Numbered from the stretch's first letter, positions 1 through 8,693 are shown. The stretch: DNA of 64,000 bases from Streptomyces sp. NBC_00258 (GCF_036182465.1 NZ_CP108081.1:1798001-1862000), one strand, 5' to 3'. The notes: a model not told the origin generated them from the sequence alone. A program made the numbers and translations.

Positions 1-948
1 GCCGGCGGTGGCGAGCGGCTGTACGGTCTTGCCGCTGGGCCCCGCCACCAGCGGAGCGGTGTCCCACTGGTCCTTCGCGATCGCCTTGGACTCCGAGACG
101 GTGGCGATCACTTCCGGGTCCTGCAGGAGGAAGGCCGTGGAGCCGTTGGAGAAGCCCTCGACCATCTCCGGGTAGCCCCAGGAGACCGACGACTTGGGAG
201 ACGCCTCCTTGAAGAGCTTGAGGTAGGTCTTCATCGCGTCGACCGCTTCAGGGGCCGCGAAGATCGTGCTGCCGTCCTTCACCTTGAAGCCGTCGGCGGG
301 GTCGATCTTGTCGGCGACGTACGCCTCGATGACGGCGGTGGCGTTGCCGTTGGCGTTGGCCCCGCCCCGGAAGGCGTACCCGTACCGGCGCTCGGCCGGA
401 TCGTGGATGGCGGAGGCCTGTTCGAGAAGCTCGTCCCAGGTGGCCGGAGGCTTGTCGAAGCCGGCCTCCTTGATCAGGTCGGTGCGGTAGAAGACGCTCA
501 GGCCGTAGAAGCCGTACGGGACGAAGTACGTCTTGCCTTCGGCGGTCTCGGAGGCCTTGACGGCGTTCTCCGTCATCGCCTCCCAGCCCTTCCAGGGCTT
601 GAGGTCCTTCTTCATGTCGTGGAGCCACCCGTTGTTCGACCACGGGCCCACGGTGGTGTCCCGTACTTCGAGGGTGTCCACGCCGCTGCCGGACTGGAGC
701 ATCTGCTGGATCTTCTGGTCCGCCTGCTCGGTGGGCGGCGAGATCAGATTGACCTTGATCTTGGAGTTCTGCTTCTCGAAGTCCGCTATGAGGCTCTTCA
801 GCAGGTCCGTGCGGGCGGGGTTAGTCAGGCTCTCGACCATGTTGAGGGTGACCGTTCCGTCGGCTTCTCCGCCGCTCATGGCGGAACAGCCGGTCAGGAC
901 CATGGTGGCGGCTGTGCCGAGGGCGAGAGCTGCCGTCCTTCTACTCAT
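1..948 (-). CDS. ABC transporter extracellular solute-binding lipoprotein (partial)
   Basis: This is the substrate-binding component of an ABC importer, probably of the sugar/oligosaccharide class (family 1 extracellular solute-binding protein). The product starts MSRRTAALALGTAATMVLTGCS: a short positive N-region, a hydrophobic segment and the lipobox LTGC with lipidated Cys21, so it should be anchored outside the membrane. Downstream stretches such as TDLIKEAGFDKPPATWDELL are typical of this family. The start is the ATG at 946-948. The 3' end runs off the left edge; 316 residues are visible of an expected 420 or so, and permease genes would be expected beyond position 1. It lies 119 bp downstream of the class V aminotransferase on the same strand, so the two may be co-regulated by the GntR regulator further upstream. 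The substrate cannot be told from sequence. Confidence 0.88.
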   Translation of the reverse strand, partial: MSRRTAALALGTAATMVLTGCSAMSGGEADGTVTLNMVESLTNPARTDLLKSLIADFEKQNSKIKVNLISPPTEQADQKIQQMLQSGSGVDTLEVRDTTVGPWSNNGWLHDMKKDLKPWKGWEAMTENAVKASETAEGKTYFVPYGFYGLSVFYRTDLIKEAGFDKPPATWDELLEQASAIHDPAERRYGYAFRGGANANGNATAVIEAYVADKIDPADGFKVKDGSTIFAAPEAVDAMKTYLKLFKEASPKSSVSWGYPEMVEGFSNGSTAFLLQDPEVIATVSESKAIAKDQWDTAPLVAGPSGKTVQPLATAG

Positions 949-1067
949 CGTGCCGTCCTCTTCCTTGGATACGGGCGCGCCGGCTGCGGCTTCGGGGCCG
1001 TGAGCCGTGCTGTCGGGGGCCGTGCTGTCGGGGAAGCGCGGTGTCGCGCCGTCGACGCGCCGGGCTG

Positions 1068-2303
1068 TCAGTGGGCCGCACGGGCCCATTCGCCGATGAC
1101 GGGGACGCAGTCCTCGGCGAAGTACTCGTAGTCGGCGGCGGTGTTGTAGACGTGTGCGGACAGCCGCATGTAGCCGATGCCGTCGAAACTGGTGAAGGCC
1201 GCCTCCACGCCCAGTTCGCGGGCCGCGCGGTCGCGCAGCGCGTCCGCCTCGATCCGGCTGGCGGCCAGCCCTTCGGGCAGTCGCACGAGCCGCATACCAG
1301 GAACGGGCATGCCCACGTCGACGGTGCCGGGGACGGCGCCGAGTCCGGCGAAGGCGGCTCCGACGAGGCGCTCGGCGTAGCCGGCCAGGTCGTCCATGTA
1401 CTGGCGTGCGGTGTCCCAGCCCCAGGTGCGGTCGACGAAGTCCAGTGCCGTCGACGCGGCGAGATAGCCGGTGACGTCCACCGTGCCCTGCTGGTCGAAG
1501 CGGTCGGGGTAGGGATCGGCGGCGCCCCACGAGTCGATCAGCGGGTAGAGGTCCTCGCGCAGCGCGCCGCGTGCGACCAGTGCGGCGGTGCCGCGCGGTG
1601 CGCAGCCCCACTTGTGCAGGTTGCCGACCCAGAAGTCGCACGTCAGGCCGTCCAGCGGGGCGGCGATCAGGCCGGGGGCGTGCGCGCCGTCCACGAGCAG
1701 GGGGATCCCAAGCCGCCCGGCCTGCGCACCGATGCGCTCCACCGGCATCCGACGGGCGGTCGCCGAGGTGATCTGGTCGACGACGATCAGGTCCGTGGCG
1801 TCGTCGACCTCCGCCATCACGGCCTCGTACGCGTGCTCCTCGTCCGCGTCCAGCGGCACCCGGGCGGTACGGACCTCGCCGTCCCAACGGCGGGCCAGTC
1901 GTTCGGCGCCCATGGTCACGGCTCCGTAGCCGTGGTCGGTGACGACGATCGCGCCGCCGCGGCGGCGCGGGAGAGCGTTGAGTACGACGCTGACTCCGGC
2001 ACTCGCGTTGGGCACCAGGGCGAGGTCGTCGGGCGTGGCCCGCAGGAAGGCGGCGAGGTCGACCCGGGCGTCGGCGATCTTCTGCGGCAGCGCGGGGAAC
2101 CACACCACCGGGGAGCTGTCCATCTCGGCCCTCAGTTCGTTCTGCCGCTCCTGCGCCACCAGCGGGACCGCCCCGAACGAACCGTGGTTCAGGTGCTTCA
2201 TGACGGGATCGAGCGACCACGCCCGGGCGGCGGGCCGGCCGTCCGCCAGCAGCAGGGGACGCGGGGCGGTGGTGACCTCGGTCTCGCTCACATCACTCCA
2301 CAT
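1068..2303 (-). CDS. PLP-dependent class V aminotransferase (isopenicillin N epimerase-like)
   Basis: This is a fold-type I pyridoxal phosphate enzyme of aminotransferase class V, closest in look to the isopenicillin N epimerase/cysteine desulfurase-like group. Visible landmarks are the N-terminal HLNHGSFG motif, the cofactor-binding stretch VDGAHAPG and the Schiff-base lysine in NLHKW. The length of 411 residues is normal for the family. The ATG at 2303 has a poor ribosome site; the in-frame GTG at 2291, which gives MSETEVTT, is a credible alternative. It diverges from a GntR/FCD regulator across a 208-bp region with three related operators, so it is probably that regulator's target. Together with the downstream binding-protein gene it suggests uptake and transamination or epimerisation of an amino compound. 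The actual reaction is not predictable. Confidence 0.85.
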   Translation of the reverse strand: MWSDVSETEVTTAPRPLLLADGRPAARAWSLDPVMKHLNHGSFGAVPLVAQERQNELRAEMDSSPVVWFPALPQKIADARVDLAAFLRATPDDLALVPNASAGVSVVLNALPRRRGGAIVVTDHGYGAVTMGAERLARRWDGEVRTARVPLDADEEHAYEAVMAEVDDATDLIVVDQITSATARRMPVERIGAQAGRLGIPLLVDGAHAPGLIAAPLDGLTCDFWVGNLHKWGCAPRGTAALVARGALREDLYPLIDSWGAADPYPDRFDQQGTVDVTGYLAASTALDFVDRTWGWDTARQYMDDLAGYAERLVGAAFAGLGAVPGTVDVGMPVPGMRLVRLPEGLAASRIEADALRDRAARELGVEAAFTSFDGIGYMRLSAHVYNTAADYEYFAEDCVPVIGEWARAAH

Positions 2304-2324
2304 CTACCGAACCCGAGTGCCACC

Positions 2325-2455
2325 AGACATCAGAGGATGACGGCGACACGTATGATGACTCGGCATCCTGGCAGGCGTTTTCCGGCCTCGCAAGGGTCAT
2401 GCAGCGAAAGTCATCAGATGACTTCCGGCCGATACGTCCGAGACATCAGATGACT
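2325..2455. promoter_or_regulatory. Divergent operator region with three CATCAGATGA-type sites
   Basis: Between the aminotransferase and the GntR gene lie AGTCATCAGATGACT (2409-2423, arms GTCATC/GATGAC around a central A), AGACATCAGATGACT (2441-2455, one difference) and a looser copy AGACATCAGAGGATGAC (2325-2341). The two good copies are 32 bp centre to centre, about three helical turns on one face. FCD-subfamily GntR proteins bind short palindromes of this kind. I infer autoregulation plus control of the aminotransferase/ABC genes. A TATGAT hexamer at 2351-2356 could be a -10 element for the rightward gene. Confidence 0.65.
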
Positions 2456-2511
2456 GACTACAGTGCCCGAGGGTTTCGGTGGTGCCGCCGGCCCGTCAGG
2501 GGAGGAATCGG

Positions 2512-3228
2512 ATGTCCGCAGTCGACAAGGCGTTCCACGGTCTGCGTCACATGATCGCGACGGGACGTCTGGGCCCGGGGGATCGCATCCCGCCCGAGGC
2601 CGAGCTCGGCGAGGAACTGGGCGTCTCGCGGGGTCCGTTGCGCGAGGCCGTACGGATGCTCGCGGCGCTCGGCGTTGTGGAGCCGCGGCACGGATCGGGC
2701 ACATACGTCTCCCAGCTCCGGCCGGAGGACGTCATCGGAAGTCTCTCTCTGACTCTCGAACTCCTGCCGCTGTCGGGCCTGTTGGAGGTCTACGAGATCC
2801 GGCGGGTGCTGGAGGCGCACGTGGCCGCCAAAGCCGCCGCGCGCCGGACCCCCGAGACGGTGAAAACGCTCTACTCGCTCATCGAGTCCATGGAGGCCAC
2901 CGAGGATCCCACCGAGGCCTCGGAGCTCGACCACCGTTTCCACGCGGAGGTCGCGCGGGCCGCCGAGAACCCCACACTCGCCTCCCTGCTCGCGGTCTTC
3001 CGCGCCCGCTCCCGCAAGTACCAGGTCTTCACCCTCCCCGAAGGCCCGGAAATGCGACGCAAGAGCGACGCCGACCACCGGGTCCTGGCCACAGCGATCG
3101 CCGACCGCGACCCGGGCGCCGCCGCCGGCGCCGCCGAGGCCCACGTCGCCCAGACGGAACGATGGCTGCGAGCCTTCATGCCACCGGTGGAGGAGAACGA
3201 CGGAGGGCCGGAGGACTCCCGGGGCTGA
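2512..3228 (+). CDS. GntR family, FCD-domain transcriptional regulator
   Basis: The N-terminal winged helix-turn-helix contains the GntR signature (LGPGDRIPPEAELGEELGVS, then RGPLREAVRMLAALGVVEPR and the wing motif HGSGTYV). The C-terminal all-helical FCD ligand domain includes residues such as DHRFHAEVARAAENP and a late DHR(V)L helix, which carry the usual metal/ligand-binding Asp and His positions. The chosen ATG at 2512 (MSAVDKAF) follows GGGGAGGAATCGG; an in-frame GTG at 2479 would add 11 residues without a good ribosome site. It is 238 residues long, normal for the family. FCD regulators usually sense carboxylic or amino acids, which fits control of the divergent aminotransferase and ABC transporter. 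Three candidate operators lie just upstream. Confidence 0.9.
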   Translation: MSAVDKAFHGLRHMIATGRLGPGDRIPPEAELGEELGVSRGPLREAVRMLAALGVVEPRHGSGTYVSQLRPEDVIGSLSLTLELLPLSGLLEVYEIRRVLEAHVAAKAAARRTPETVKTLYSLIESMEATEDPTEASELDHRFHAEVARAAENPTLASLLAVFRARSRKYQVFTLPEGPEMRRKSDADHRVLATAIADRDPGAAAGAAEAHVAQTERWLRAFMPPVEENDGGPEDSRG

Positions 3229-3262
3229 CGGCCGCTCGTTCTCGGAGCACGGTCGGGCGGGG

Positions 3263-4246
3263 TCATCCGTAGCGGCTGAAGAGTGCCCGGAGGTAGTCCT
3301 CCAGCCGATGGGTGAGCGTCATGGGCGTGAGGTCATGCCGGCCGAGTTCCCGCCAGGGCCCGGCGACCTTCTCCGCCTCCGGCGCGAAGGCCAGGGCATC
3401 CAGCAGACGCCAGTACAGGTGACCTCCGTGGTCCCCGTCGAGCACTCCCCCGGCCGCCGAGTAGTCGTCGGCCAGGCGCATTCCGGCGTCGACGCCGTGC
3501 AGCAGGGCGAGCGCGGTGGAGCAGTGTGCCACATCCAGGTCGGCCGGGCCCCAGGACGTCTCCACCCAGTCCACGACACCGGTGACCGCCAAGTCGGCGC
3601 CGTGGCCGGTGAAGAGGACATTGCCGGGATGGAAGTCCCGGTGCAGGAAACAGGACCGGTACGGCGGGGGCGGACGACGGATGACATCCACGGCTCGTCG
3701 CCACAGTTCGGGCCGCGGCGTGCCTTCGGGCAACCGCACGCGATCGGGTGCCGTCCAGGCCTCGTACGTACGCGGCCGTGACCTCGTCGGCACGAACAGC
3801 CCATGGATGTCGACGAGTTGTCGAGCCAGCAGCTCGGTCCTGCGCGGCACGTCCTCGTCGTCCAGCCTGACGCTTCCCGGCAGCCAGGACATCAGGAGCG
3901 AGGGGTGGTCACAGTGCGCAGCCAGGGCATCCACACCGTGGAAGTCGGCGGCCGGCACGGGTGTCTCCGCGAGGAACCTCAACATGTCCGCTTCGCGCGT
4001 GAGCAGCCCCTGCGCGTGCTTGACGAAGAAGGGCTTGACGAACGACCGCAGGACGAACGACCGGGGTTCGCCCTTCCCTTCGATGTCGAGACGGCGCATC
4101 CGCGAGGTCCAGCCGCCGCGCAGCGGGACGACGGCCCTGATGCGATCGCCTTCGCCCAGCGTCTTCTCCACCCAGGCACGGGTGTTGGACCAGCCTCGAT
4201 CATCCACTCCGGCACCCACGACGTCCGCATGCTCCCCCACGTCCAC
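3263..4246 (-). CDS. Aminoglycoside phosphotransferase (APH)-family small-molecule kinase
   Basis: This is a protein-kinase-fold phosphotransferase of the APH/choline kinase family. The catalytic loop FLHRDFHPGNVLF is intact, with the Asp base and downstream Asn, and is followed by the metal-binding Asp in VVDWVETSWGPADLDVAH. The 327-residue length is typical. Members phosphorylate hydroxyls on antibiotics, sugars, homoserine or other metabolites, and sequence alone does not give the substrate. The start at 4246 (GTG) is not supported by a strong ribosome site, and an in-frame GTG about 14 codons later is possible. It is convergent with the GntR gene (34 bp apart) and diverges from the DUF4419 gene with about 50 bp between starts. 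Resistance is not implied without data. Confidence 0.82.
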   Translation of the reverse strand: MDVGEHADVVGAGVDDRGWSNTRAWVEKTLGEGDRIRAVVPLRGGWTSRMRRLDIEGKGEPRSFVLRSFVKPFFVKHAQGLLTREADMLRFLAETPVPAADFHGVDALAAHCDHPSLLMSWLPGSVRLDDEDVPRRTELLARQLVDIHGLFVPTRSRPRTYEAWTAPDRVRLPEGTPRPELWRRAVDVIRRPPPPYRSCFLHRDFHPGNVLFTGHGADLAVTGVVDWVETSWGPADLDVAHCSTALALLHGVDAGMRLADDYSAAGGVLDGDHGGHLYWRLLDALAFAPEAEKVAGPWRELGRHDLTPMTLTHRLEDYLRALFSRYG

Positions 4247-4297
4247 GGGAACAGCCTACTGATCACCGAGGAGCCCGGAACTCCATAGGATCGCGCG

Positions 4298-5830
4298 ATG
4301 GTGACCTTCGAGATCGACGATGTGACGCCCGCAGTCGAGCCGTTGCCCACCCGGCCTCTCGGTGAACTTGTTGTGGGTGCGCTCGCGGTCGGTGGGGACC
4401 CGAATACGCCGGTTGTCGAGCCGAATGGTGTGCATCCGCTGCTCGGGGCGGTGGGGCGTGCGTTCGCCGATCATCGTCGGCTCGTGCTGACTCCGGACGC
4501 GGTGTGGCTGACCATCGCGCAGGGCCTCGCCCAGCACATCCGTCTGCATGCCGAGGAACTGCGGCCGCGGCTGGTGCGTCACGCCGGTCGCAAGCGGCTC
4601 ACCGTGGCCGTCGACGGACCGATGCCGCACGACCCGAACTCCTGGCAGGACGCCGTGGAGTTGTTCCACAAACTGCTCGCGGCGGAGATCAAGGACACCG
4701 GGACGAACGCCGACCTCTTCGAGTGCGACTTCTCCACCAGTACCGACGTCGAGCGGGTAGCGGGACGCATTGTCATGCTGGACGCGTACGCGCCGTACTT
4801 CGCGGTGTGGATGACCTTCGTGTGCGGAATCCCGTCGATCACGTTGACCGGCACGGTCGAGGACTGGCAGCGGATTCACGCACGGCTGGACGCGGTCGCC
4901 GACCTGGGCCCGGAGACGTGGTGCCGATCGCTCGTCCCGATAGCCGACCAGTTCGTGCGTGCCGCGACAGGCGACGTGGACACCGCGTTCTGGCAGCGCA
5001 TCTACAGTCCGGTCGACGCCTATGGCGGCGAGGTGGTCACGGGGTGGATCGCGCGGTTCTATCCGTACCTGACCCGCCACGGTGCCGTCGCGAAGCCGAA
5101 TCCACTGCTGGAACTTCCTCTCGACGAACCACGCGACCTGACCCTCGACGGCATGTTCTACCGGGGCCCAGGGGTGCGCAGCGACGAGGTGCCGGCGACC
5201 CTGTCACGGCTGGTCGTCCACATCAACGACCGGGTGGGGGGCGACAATCGAGCGGTCGCCCTGCACGCCGGACTCGTGGGTGTCGGGCAGGACGACGACG
5301 GGTCGCTGCGGCCGGTGGCGGGCTGGCATCTCGCGTCGGCGGCGGTCGAGATGGACGACGTGATCGACCGGATCGTGCGCGACCATGCCACCACCCCCGC
5401 GCAGTCGCCGGACGGGCTCTGGTTCGAGGGGTGCGCGGACGTGGTGGCGCTCTACAGTCGCGTCGGCTCCGCGACGCTGTTCGACGGCGCCTGGCGGCTC
5501 CGGCCGATCGCCGAGCGCCGCACGGTGTGGCGCGGCCACCGCGCGCATTCGATCGCCGTCGTCATCGACCTCGCGGACGGCCGGAGCCTCGGCGCGGTCG
5601 ACAACTCCCGCACACGGACGACCCATTGGGTCGTCTGCCGGGTCGAGGAAGTACCGTCCGACGCCGCGGAAACGAACCGCCCGCGCCGCCGGCTCGTCGA
5701 CGAGCCGAACGAGGTCCCGGTGTACGGCACTTCACTCGCTCTCCTCCTCGATGCGGCCCTGGACTCGGGCGGTGACATCGCGCACCTGGAGACCGGCCGA
5801 CTCGACGAACTGGACCGCGGTATCGCCTGA
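4298..5830 (+). CDS. DUF4419 family protein
   Basis: The protein is 510 residues long, soluble, and has no signal peptide. The region around residues 45-80 (HPLLGAVGRAFADHRRLVLT, followed by PDAVWLTIAQGLAQHI) matches the conserved core I associate with DUF4419, a family widespread in bacteria and fungi without an assigned function. Other recognisable family-like stretches are SVKC-equivalent FECDFSTSTDVER, then VWMTFVCGIPSITLTGTVEDW and W...I..P. The ATG at 4298 follows AGGATCGCGCG, a modest ribosome site. The gene stands alone: it diverges from the APH-like kinase and is followed by about 170 bp without a gene before the convergent esterase. I can describe the family but not a role. Confidence 0.75.
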   Translation: MVTFEIDDVTPAVEPLPTRPLGELVVGALAVGGDPNTPVVEPNGVHPLLGAVGRAFADHRRLVLTPDAVWLTIAQGLAQHIRLHAEELRPRLVRHAGRKRLTVAVDGPMPHDPNSWQDAVELFHKLLAAEIKDTGTNADLFECDFSTSTDVERVAGRIVMLDAYAPYFAVWMTFVCGIPSITLTGTVEDWQRIHARLDAVADLGPETWCRSLVPIADQFVRAATGDVDTAFWQRIYSPVDAYGGEVVTGWIARFYPYLTRHGAVAKPNPLLELPLDEPRDLTLDGMFYRGPGVRSDEVPATLSRLVVHINDRVGGDNRAVALHAGLVGVGQDDDGSLRPVAGWHLASAAVEMDDVIDRIVRDHATTPAQSPDGLWFEGCADVVALYSRVGSATLFDGAWRLRPIAERRTVWRGHRAHSIAVVIDLADGRSLGAVDNSRTRTTHWVVCRVEEVPSDAAETNRPRRRLVDEPNEVPVYGTSLALLLDAALDSGGDIAHLETGRLDELDRGIA

Positions 5831-6000
5831 CCGAGGCGACCGGATACAGGGCTCGGGAACCGGCGCTGACGTCGTCCGTCACCCTCGGGTGGGATCTGAT
5901 GCCAAGCGGGCCGGGTGTTGCCTGGCTGTACGCCAATTCACGCTGTCCTCGATGGGCAGGTGAGTGGCGGCGTCGCAGTCGTAGGAGCCGACCCGGACAG

Positions 6001-7491
6001 TTACGAATGATCGAAGGGGGCGGGGGAGTGGCCTTCCCAGATCTGGCGGGATGCCTGTTCGGGGTAGGGCAGAGTCTTCGACTCGGCGTCCAGGACGCGG
6101 GTGAGGTGCCCGCCGGGCCGGTGGGCGGACCAGCCCGCGTCGCCGGTGGTGACGAAGCGAACCCATACCTCCTGGAGTTCGCGGGAGAGCGCGACGGCCT
6201 CGGGAGTTGGCTCCCCGCCGATGAGCTGGGTGCCGACGGGGCTGTCCAGCGTGCCGAACGCCAGGGGCACGTCGAGGCTGTGGCAGGCGCCGAGGATGCC
6301 GCCGAGGACCGGGGTGACCCAGCTCAGTTCGAACAGGTACGAGGTGCCGCCGGCTGCGGCGTTCGCCTCGGCCAGCTTCTGTGACGGCATGCGGAAGAGG
6401 GCGTCGGAGTACACCGTCTCCACCAGCTCCTCCGGGCCTGCCTGCGGGAACGCGGCACGGTAGGCCCGCGCGCCGTCCGGTCGCGGGGCGAGCAGTTCCA
6501 GGGCTGCGTGGGCGTCCTCCTCGGTGAAGGTGCCGTGCCGTCCGCTCATGACGCTGAAATACCGGAATTCGTCCCGGGTGTGGCCGACGAGCAGTTCGGT
6601 CCCGCTCGCGCGGGCGCCGGTCAGCGCGGCCCAGGGCGTTTCCGGGAGGACCTCGCCGTCGACGACGGGGCACAGCGCCGTGCCGGTCTCCGTGAGGCGT
6701 CCCCAGTTCTCCCGGTGCGCGTGGAGACCGGCGTTGAAGGAGGTGAGCTCGGCGGCCAGGTGCCACGGGTCGATGTCGCGCAGGGCCTCGGCGGTGGGGG
6801 CCACCGCGCCGAGCCGGTCCGCGAACGCGGCGGTGACCTCCCGTGCCAGTGCGGGGGTGCTGTGCAGCCCCGGCACCGAATGGGCGATGGCCCGCCGGAA
6901 CAGGCCGCGCGCGGACTTCATCGTCAGCAGGGCGGCGACCGAGCCCGCCCCGGCGGACAGCCCACCCACGGTGACCCGGCCGGGGTCGCCTCCGAAGGCG
7001 GCGATGTTGCGCTGCACCCATTCCAGCGCCGCGATCTGGTCGAGGAATCCGCGGTTGGGCGGCGCGTCGTCGAGGAACGCGAATCCCTCCGCGCCCACGC
7101 GGCAGTTGATGGTCACCACGACGACTCCCGCCTCGGCCAGCGCCGCCGGGTCGTACATCGGGTCGCTCGACACCGCCGAGAGGTAGCCGCCCACGGGGAT
7201 CCACACCAGGACCGGCAGTCCCGCCGCGCCGGGATCCGGAGTGCCGACGTCGAGCGTCAGCCAGTCGGTGCCCTGCGGGGGCACGTCGATCGGCAGGGAC
7301 AGCGGCACCACGGGGCCGAACTCGACCGCCTGCCTCGTCCCCTCCCAGCGGTGCGGTGGCGCGGGTGCGGCGAAGCGGAGCGCTCCGACCGGGGGCTGGG
7401 CGTAGGGGATGCCGCGGAACACCGCGTGCCCCTGCCGCCGGCGCCCCTGCACCACGCCTTCCGCGGTCCGTACCTTTGGCTGTTCGGACAT
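6001..7491 (-). CDS. Type B carboxylesterase/lipase
   Basis: This is an alpha/beta-hydrolase of the type B carboxylesterase family. The N-terminal signature FRGIPYAQPPVGALRF is clear, the oxyanion-region stretch LVWIPVGGYL follows, and the nucleophile elbow reads VGGLSAGAGS, with Leu replacing the more usual Glu before Ser. The acidic residue probably lies in HTRDEFRYF and the catalytic His in GACHSLDVPLAFG. The 496-residue length is normal and no signal peptide is present, so it should act in the cytoplasm on ester substrates. The ATG at 7491 follows GAAGGAATCGTC, a good ribosome site. It diverges from a TetR-type gene, and a palindrome falls in the promoter spacer, so it is very probably repressed by that protein. 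Confidence 0.9.
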   Translation of the reverse strand: MSEQPKVRTAEGVVQGRRRQGHAVFRGIPYAQPPVGALRFAAPAPPHRWEGTRQAVEFGPVVPLSLPIDVPPQGTDWLTLDVGTPDPGAAGLPVLVWIPVGGYLSAVSSDPMYDPAALAEAGVVVVTINCRVGAEGFAFLDDAPPNRGFLDQIAALEWVQRNIAAFGGDPGRVTVGGLSAGAGSVAALLTMKSARGLFRRAIAHSVPGLHSTPALAREVTAAFADRLGAVAPTAEALRDIDPWHLAAELTSFNAGLHAHRENWGRLTETGTALCPVVDGEVLPETPWAALTGARASGTELLVGHTRDEFRYFSVMSGRHGTFTEEDAHAALELLAPRPDGARAYRAAFPQAGPEELVETVYSDALFRMPSQKLAEANAAAGGTSYLFELSWVTPVLGGILGACHSLDVPLAFGTLDSPVGTQLIGGEPTPEAVALSRELQEVWVRFVTTGDAGWSAHRPGGHLTRVLDAESKTLPYPEQASRQIWEGHSPAPFDHS

Positions 7492-7510
7492 GACGATTCC
7501 TTCCCTCGAG

Positions 7511-7566
7511 TGGACCCAAGGTTATGGGTCAGATGTATTATGTCGACTGTATTGGAACAGTCCAGG
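7511..7566. promoter_or_regulatory. Divergent promoters with a TetR-type operator
   Basis: The 18-bp sequence GACTGTATTGGAACAGTC (7545-7562) is an inverted repeat with 6-bp arms GACTGT/ACAGTC. Leftward, it fills the spacer between TGGACT and CATAAT (minus strand, -10 over 7538-7543), a good promoter for the esterase. Rightward, TATTAT at 7536-7541 can serve as the -10 of the regulator gene, placing the palindrome over its start site. One bound repressor would therefore block both directions. The layout is seen directly; repressor identity is inferred from adjacency. Confidence 0.65.
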
Positions 7567-7587
7567 GGTACGAGGGAGGAGCCGGCG

Positions 7588-8187
7588 ATGCCGAAACAGG
7601 TGGATCACCGCAGACGCCGCGAAGCGATCGCCCGCGCACTGTGGCGGGTGGTGGAGCAGCGCGGCGTCACACAGCTGACGATGCGCGTGGTGGCGCAGGA
7701 GGCGGGCATGTCACTCGGGCAGCTGCAGCACTACTTCGCCTCCCGGACCGCCATGCTCTCCTTCGCCATGGATTTCGCGTCCGAGCAGACCTCGGTGCGC
7801 GTGAACCAGGGGCTCGAAAAGCTCGGTGACCGTCCGCACCCCCGTGACGTGCTGCGACTGACGCTCGCGGAAATGCTCCCCCTGCATGCCGACGCCCGCG
7901 CGACCAGCCGGATGAGCGCCGCCTACGTCCTGGAGGCGCTGCACGACCGGGCCGTGCACGAGCAGGCGCGCCGCGGCCTCGTCCAAGGGCGGGGCCTCGT
8001 CGAGCAGTTGGTCCGCCAGGCGATCGCCGACGGGCACATCGACTCCGGCCGCGACCCGGCGACCGAGACCAACCTGCTCCTCGCCCTCACCGGCTTCACC
8101 TCCCTGATCGAACTCGACGTGATCGAGCCCTCGGACGCGCTCGCCGCGATCGACGTGCATCTGGACCGGCTGTTCAGCAGTACGTGA
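7588..8187 (+). CDS. TetR family transcriptional regulator
   Basis: The 199-residue protein has an N-terminal TetR helix-turn-helix (RREAIARALWRVVEQRGVTQ, then MRVVAQEAGMSLGQLQHYF around residues 11-50), with the usual recognition-helix pattern GxSxGxLxHYF. A divergent helical C-terminal ligand domain follows. The ATG at 7588 was chosen because GGGAGGA lies 8 bases upstream and because the helix-turn-helix then begins at the usual distance. It is divergent from the carboxylesterase and shares the palindrome at 7545-7562, so it most likely represses both genes and releases them on binding an ester or its product. A short gene-poor stretch with an old insertion scar follows it. Confidence 0.9.
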   Translation: MPKQVDHRRRREAIARALWRVVEQRGVTQLTMRVVAQEAGMSLGQLQHYFASRTAMLSFAMDFASEQTSVRVNQGLEKLGDRPHPRDVLRLTLAEMLPLHADARATSRMSAAYVLEALHDRAVHEQARRGLVQGRGLVEQLVRQAIADGHIDSGRDPATETNLLLALTGFTSLIELDVIEPSDALAAIDVHLDRLFSST

Positions 8188-8306
8188 CCTGCCCCCGGAC
8201 ATAGGGGCAGGTGGGGACAAGACCAGCTCTAGCGCGGGCTACGGCGCCCGGCATCGGTTGGTCGGAGATTGACGCAACGGCCGCCGCGCTCAGGTTGTCG
8301 ACCCGG

Positions 8307-8492
8307 CACCTTGACCGCGGTCGGCGGGAACTCCTCCACGAACTGGGGGAACCGGCCCTCCAGCTCGAAGAACTTCAGCGTCAGCACGAACCCGAGCCGG
8401 GTCGGTCCGGACTTGTTCGCGACCAGCTCCCAGTCAGGGCCTGCCGGCGTCCAGCACGCGACCACGTCCTCGGATGACCACTCCTGGCGCAT
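8307..8492 (-). pseudogene. Tn3-family transposase N-terminal remnant
   Basis: From an ATG at 8492 the minus strand encodes MRQEWSSEDVVACWT, then DWELVANKSGPTRLGF, LKFFELEGRFP and EEFPPTAV. This matches what I know of the N-terminal region (DUF4158) of actinobacterial Tn3-type transposases, which typically read LxxNKxGATRLGFALLLKFFELEGRFP and continue for about 1000 residues. Here the similarity stops after about 62 residues and the frame ends near 8229. It is therefore a broken leftover, not a working transposase. I could not find convincing 38-bp terminal inverted repeats, a resolvase or a target duplication. Confidence 0.6.
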
Positions 8493-8578
8493 GAACGTCC
8501 CCGCCCCTCCACCGACAACTCGTTCGGCCTGACGAAGGGGCCGGCCGGGCACTGAGCAACGGGAGAGGCAGAGAGCCG

Positions 8579-8635
8579 AACGCGGTTGGGCAACGTCAGT
8601 TCGCCGAGTTGATGACGCTGGAACAGGCTCGTCAC
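8579..8635 (-). pseudogene. 5' stub of an Old Yellow Enzyme-type NADH:flavin oxidoreductase gene
   Basis: A GTG at 8635, preceded by the good ribosome site GAAGGAG, begins MTSLFQRHQLGELTLPNRV. This is the textbook start of Old Yellow Enzyme-family alkene reductases (usually MTSLFDPxxLGxLxLxNRxVMAPMTR). After residue 19 the similarity ends and the sequence passes into the transposase-like fragment. The stub diverges from a MerR regulator with a shared operator, so it was probably that regulator's target before disruption. Confidence 0.55.
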
Positions 8636-8693
8636 TTCAAGACTCCTTCACGATCCGTCAGCCCGGGTCCCGGGCACGACGGTTACGCTAAAA

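Noticed and set aside
403..2453. Long open frames on the plus strand opposite the binding-protein and aminotransferase genes
   Set aside because: They are mirror frames of high-GC genes: no family motifs, rich in Arg/Gly/Pro, and they overlap genes with clear motifs and lipobox or PLP signatures.
3263..4246. An aminoglycoside resistance gene
   Set aside because: The APH fold is clear, but many Streptomyces homologues act on ordinary metabolites and nothing nearby indicates antibiotic production or resistance.
8229..8635. Two intact small genes on the minus strand
   Set aside because: Both begin like known proteins (OYE, Tn3 transposase) but are cut after 19 and about 62 residues. I treat them as remnants.
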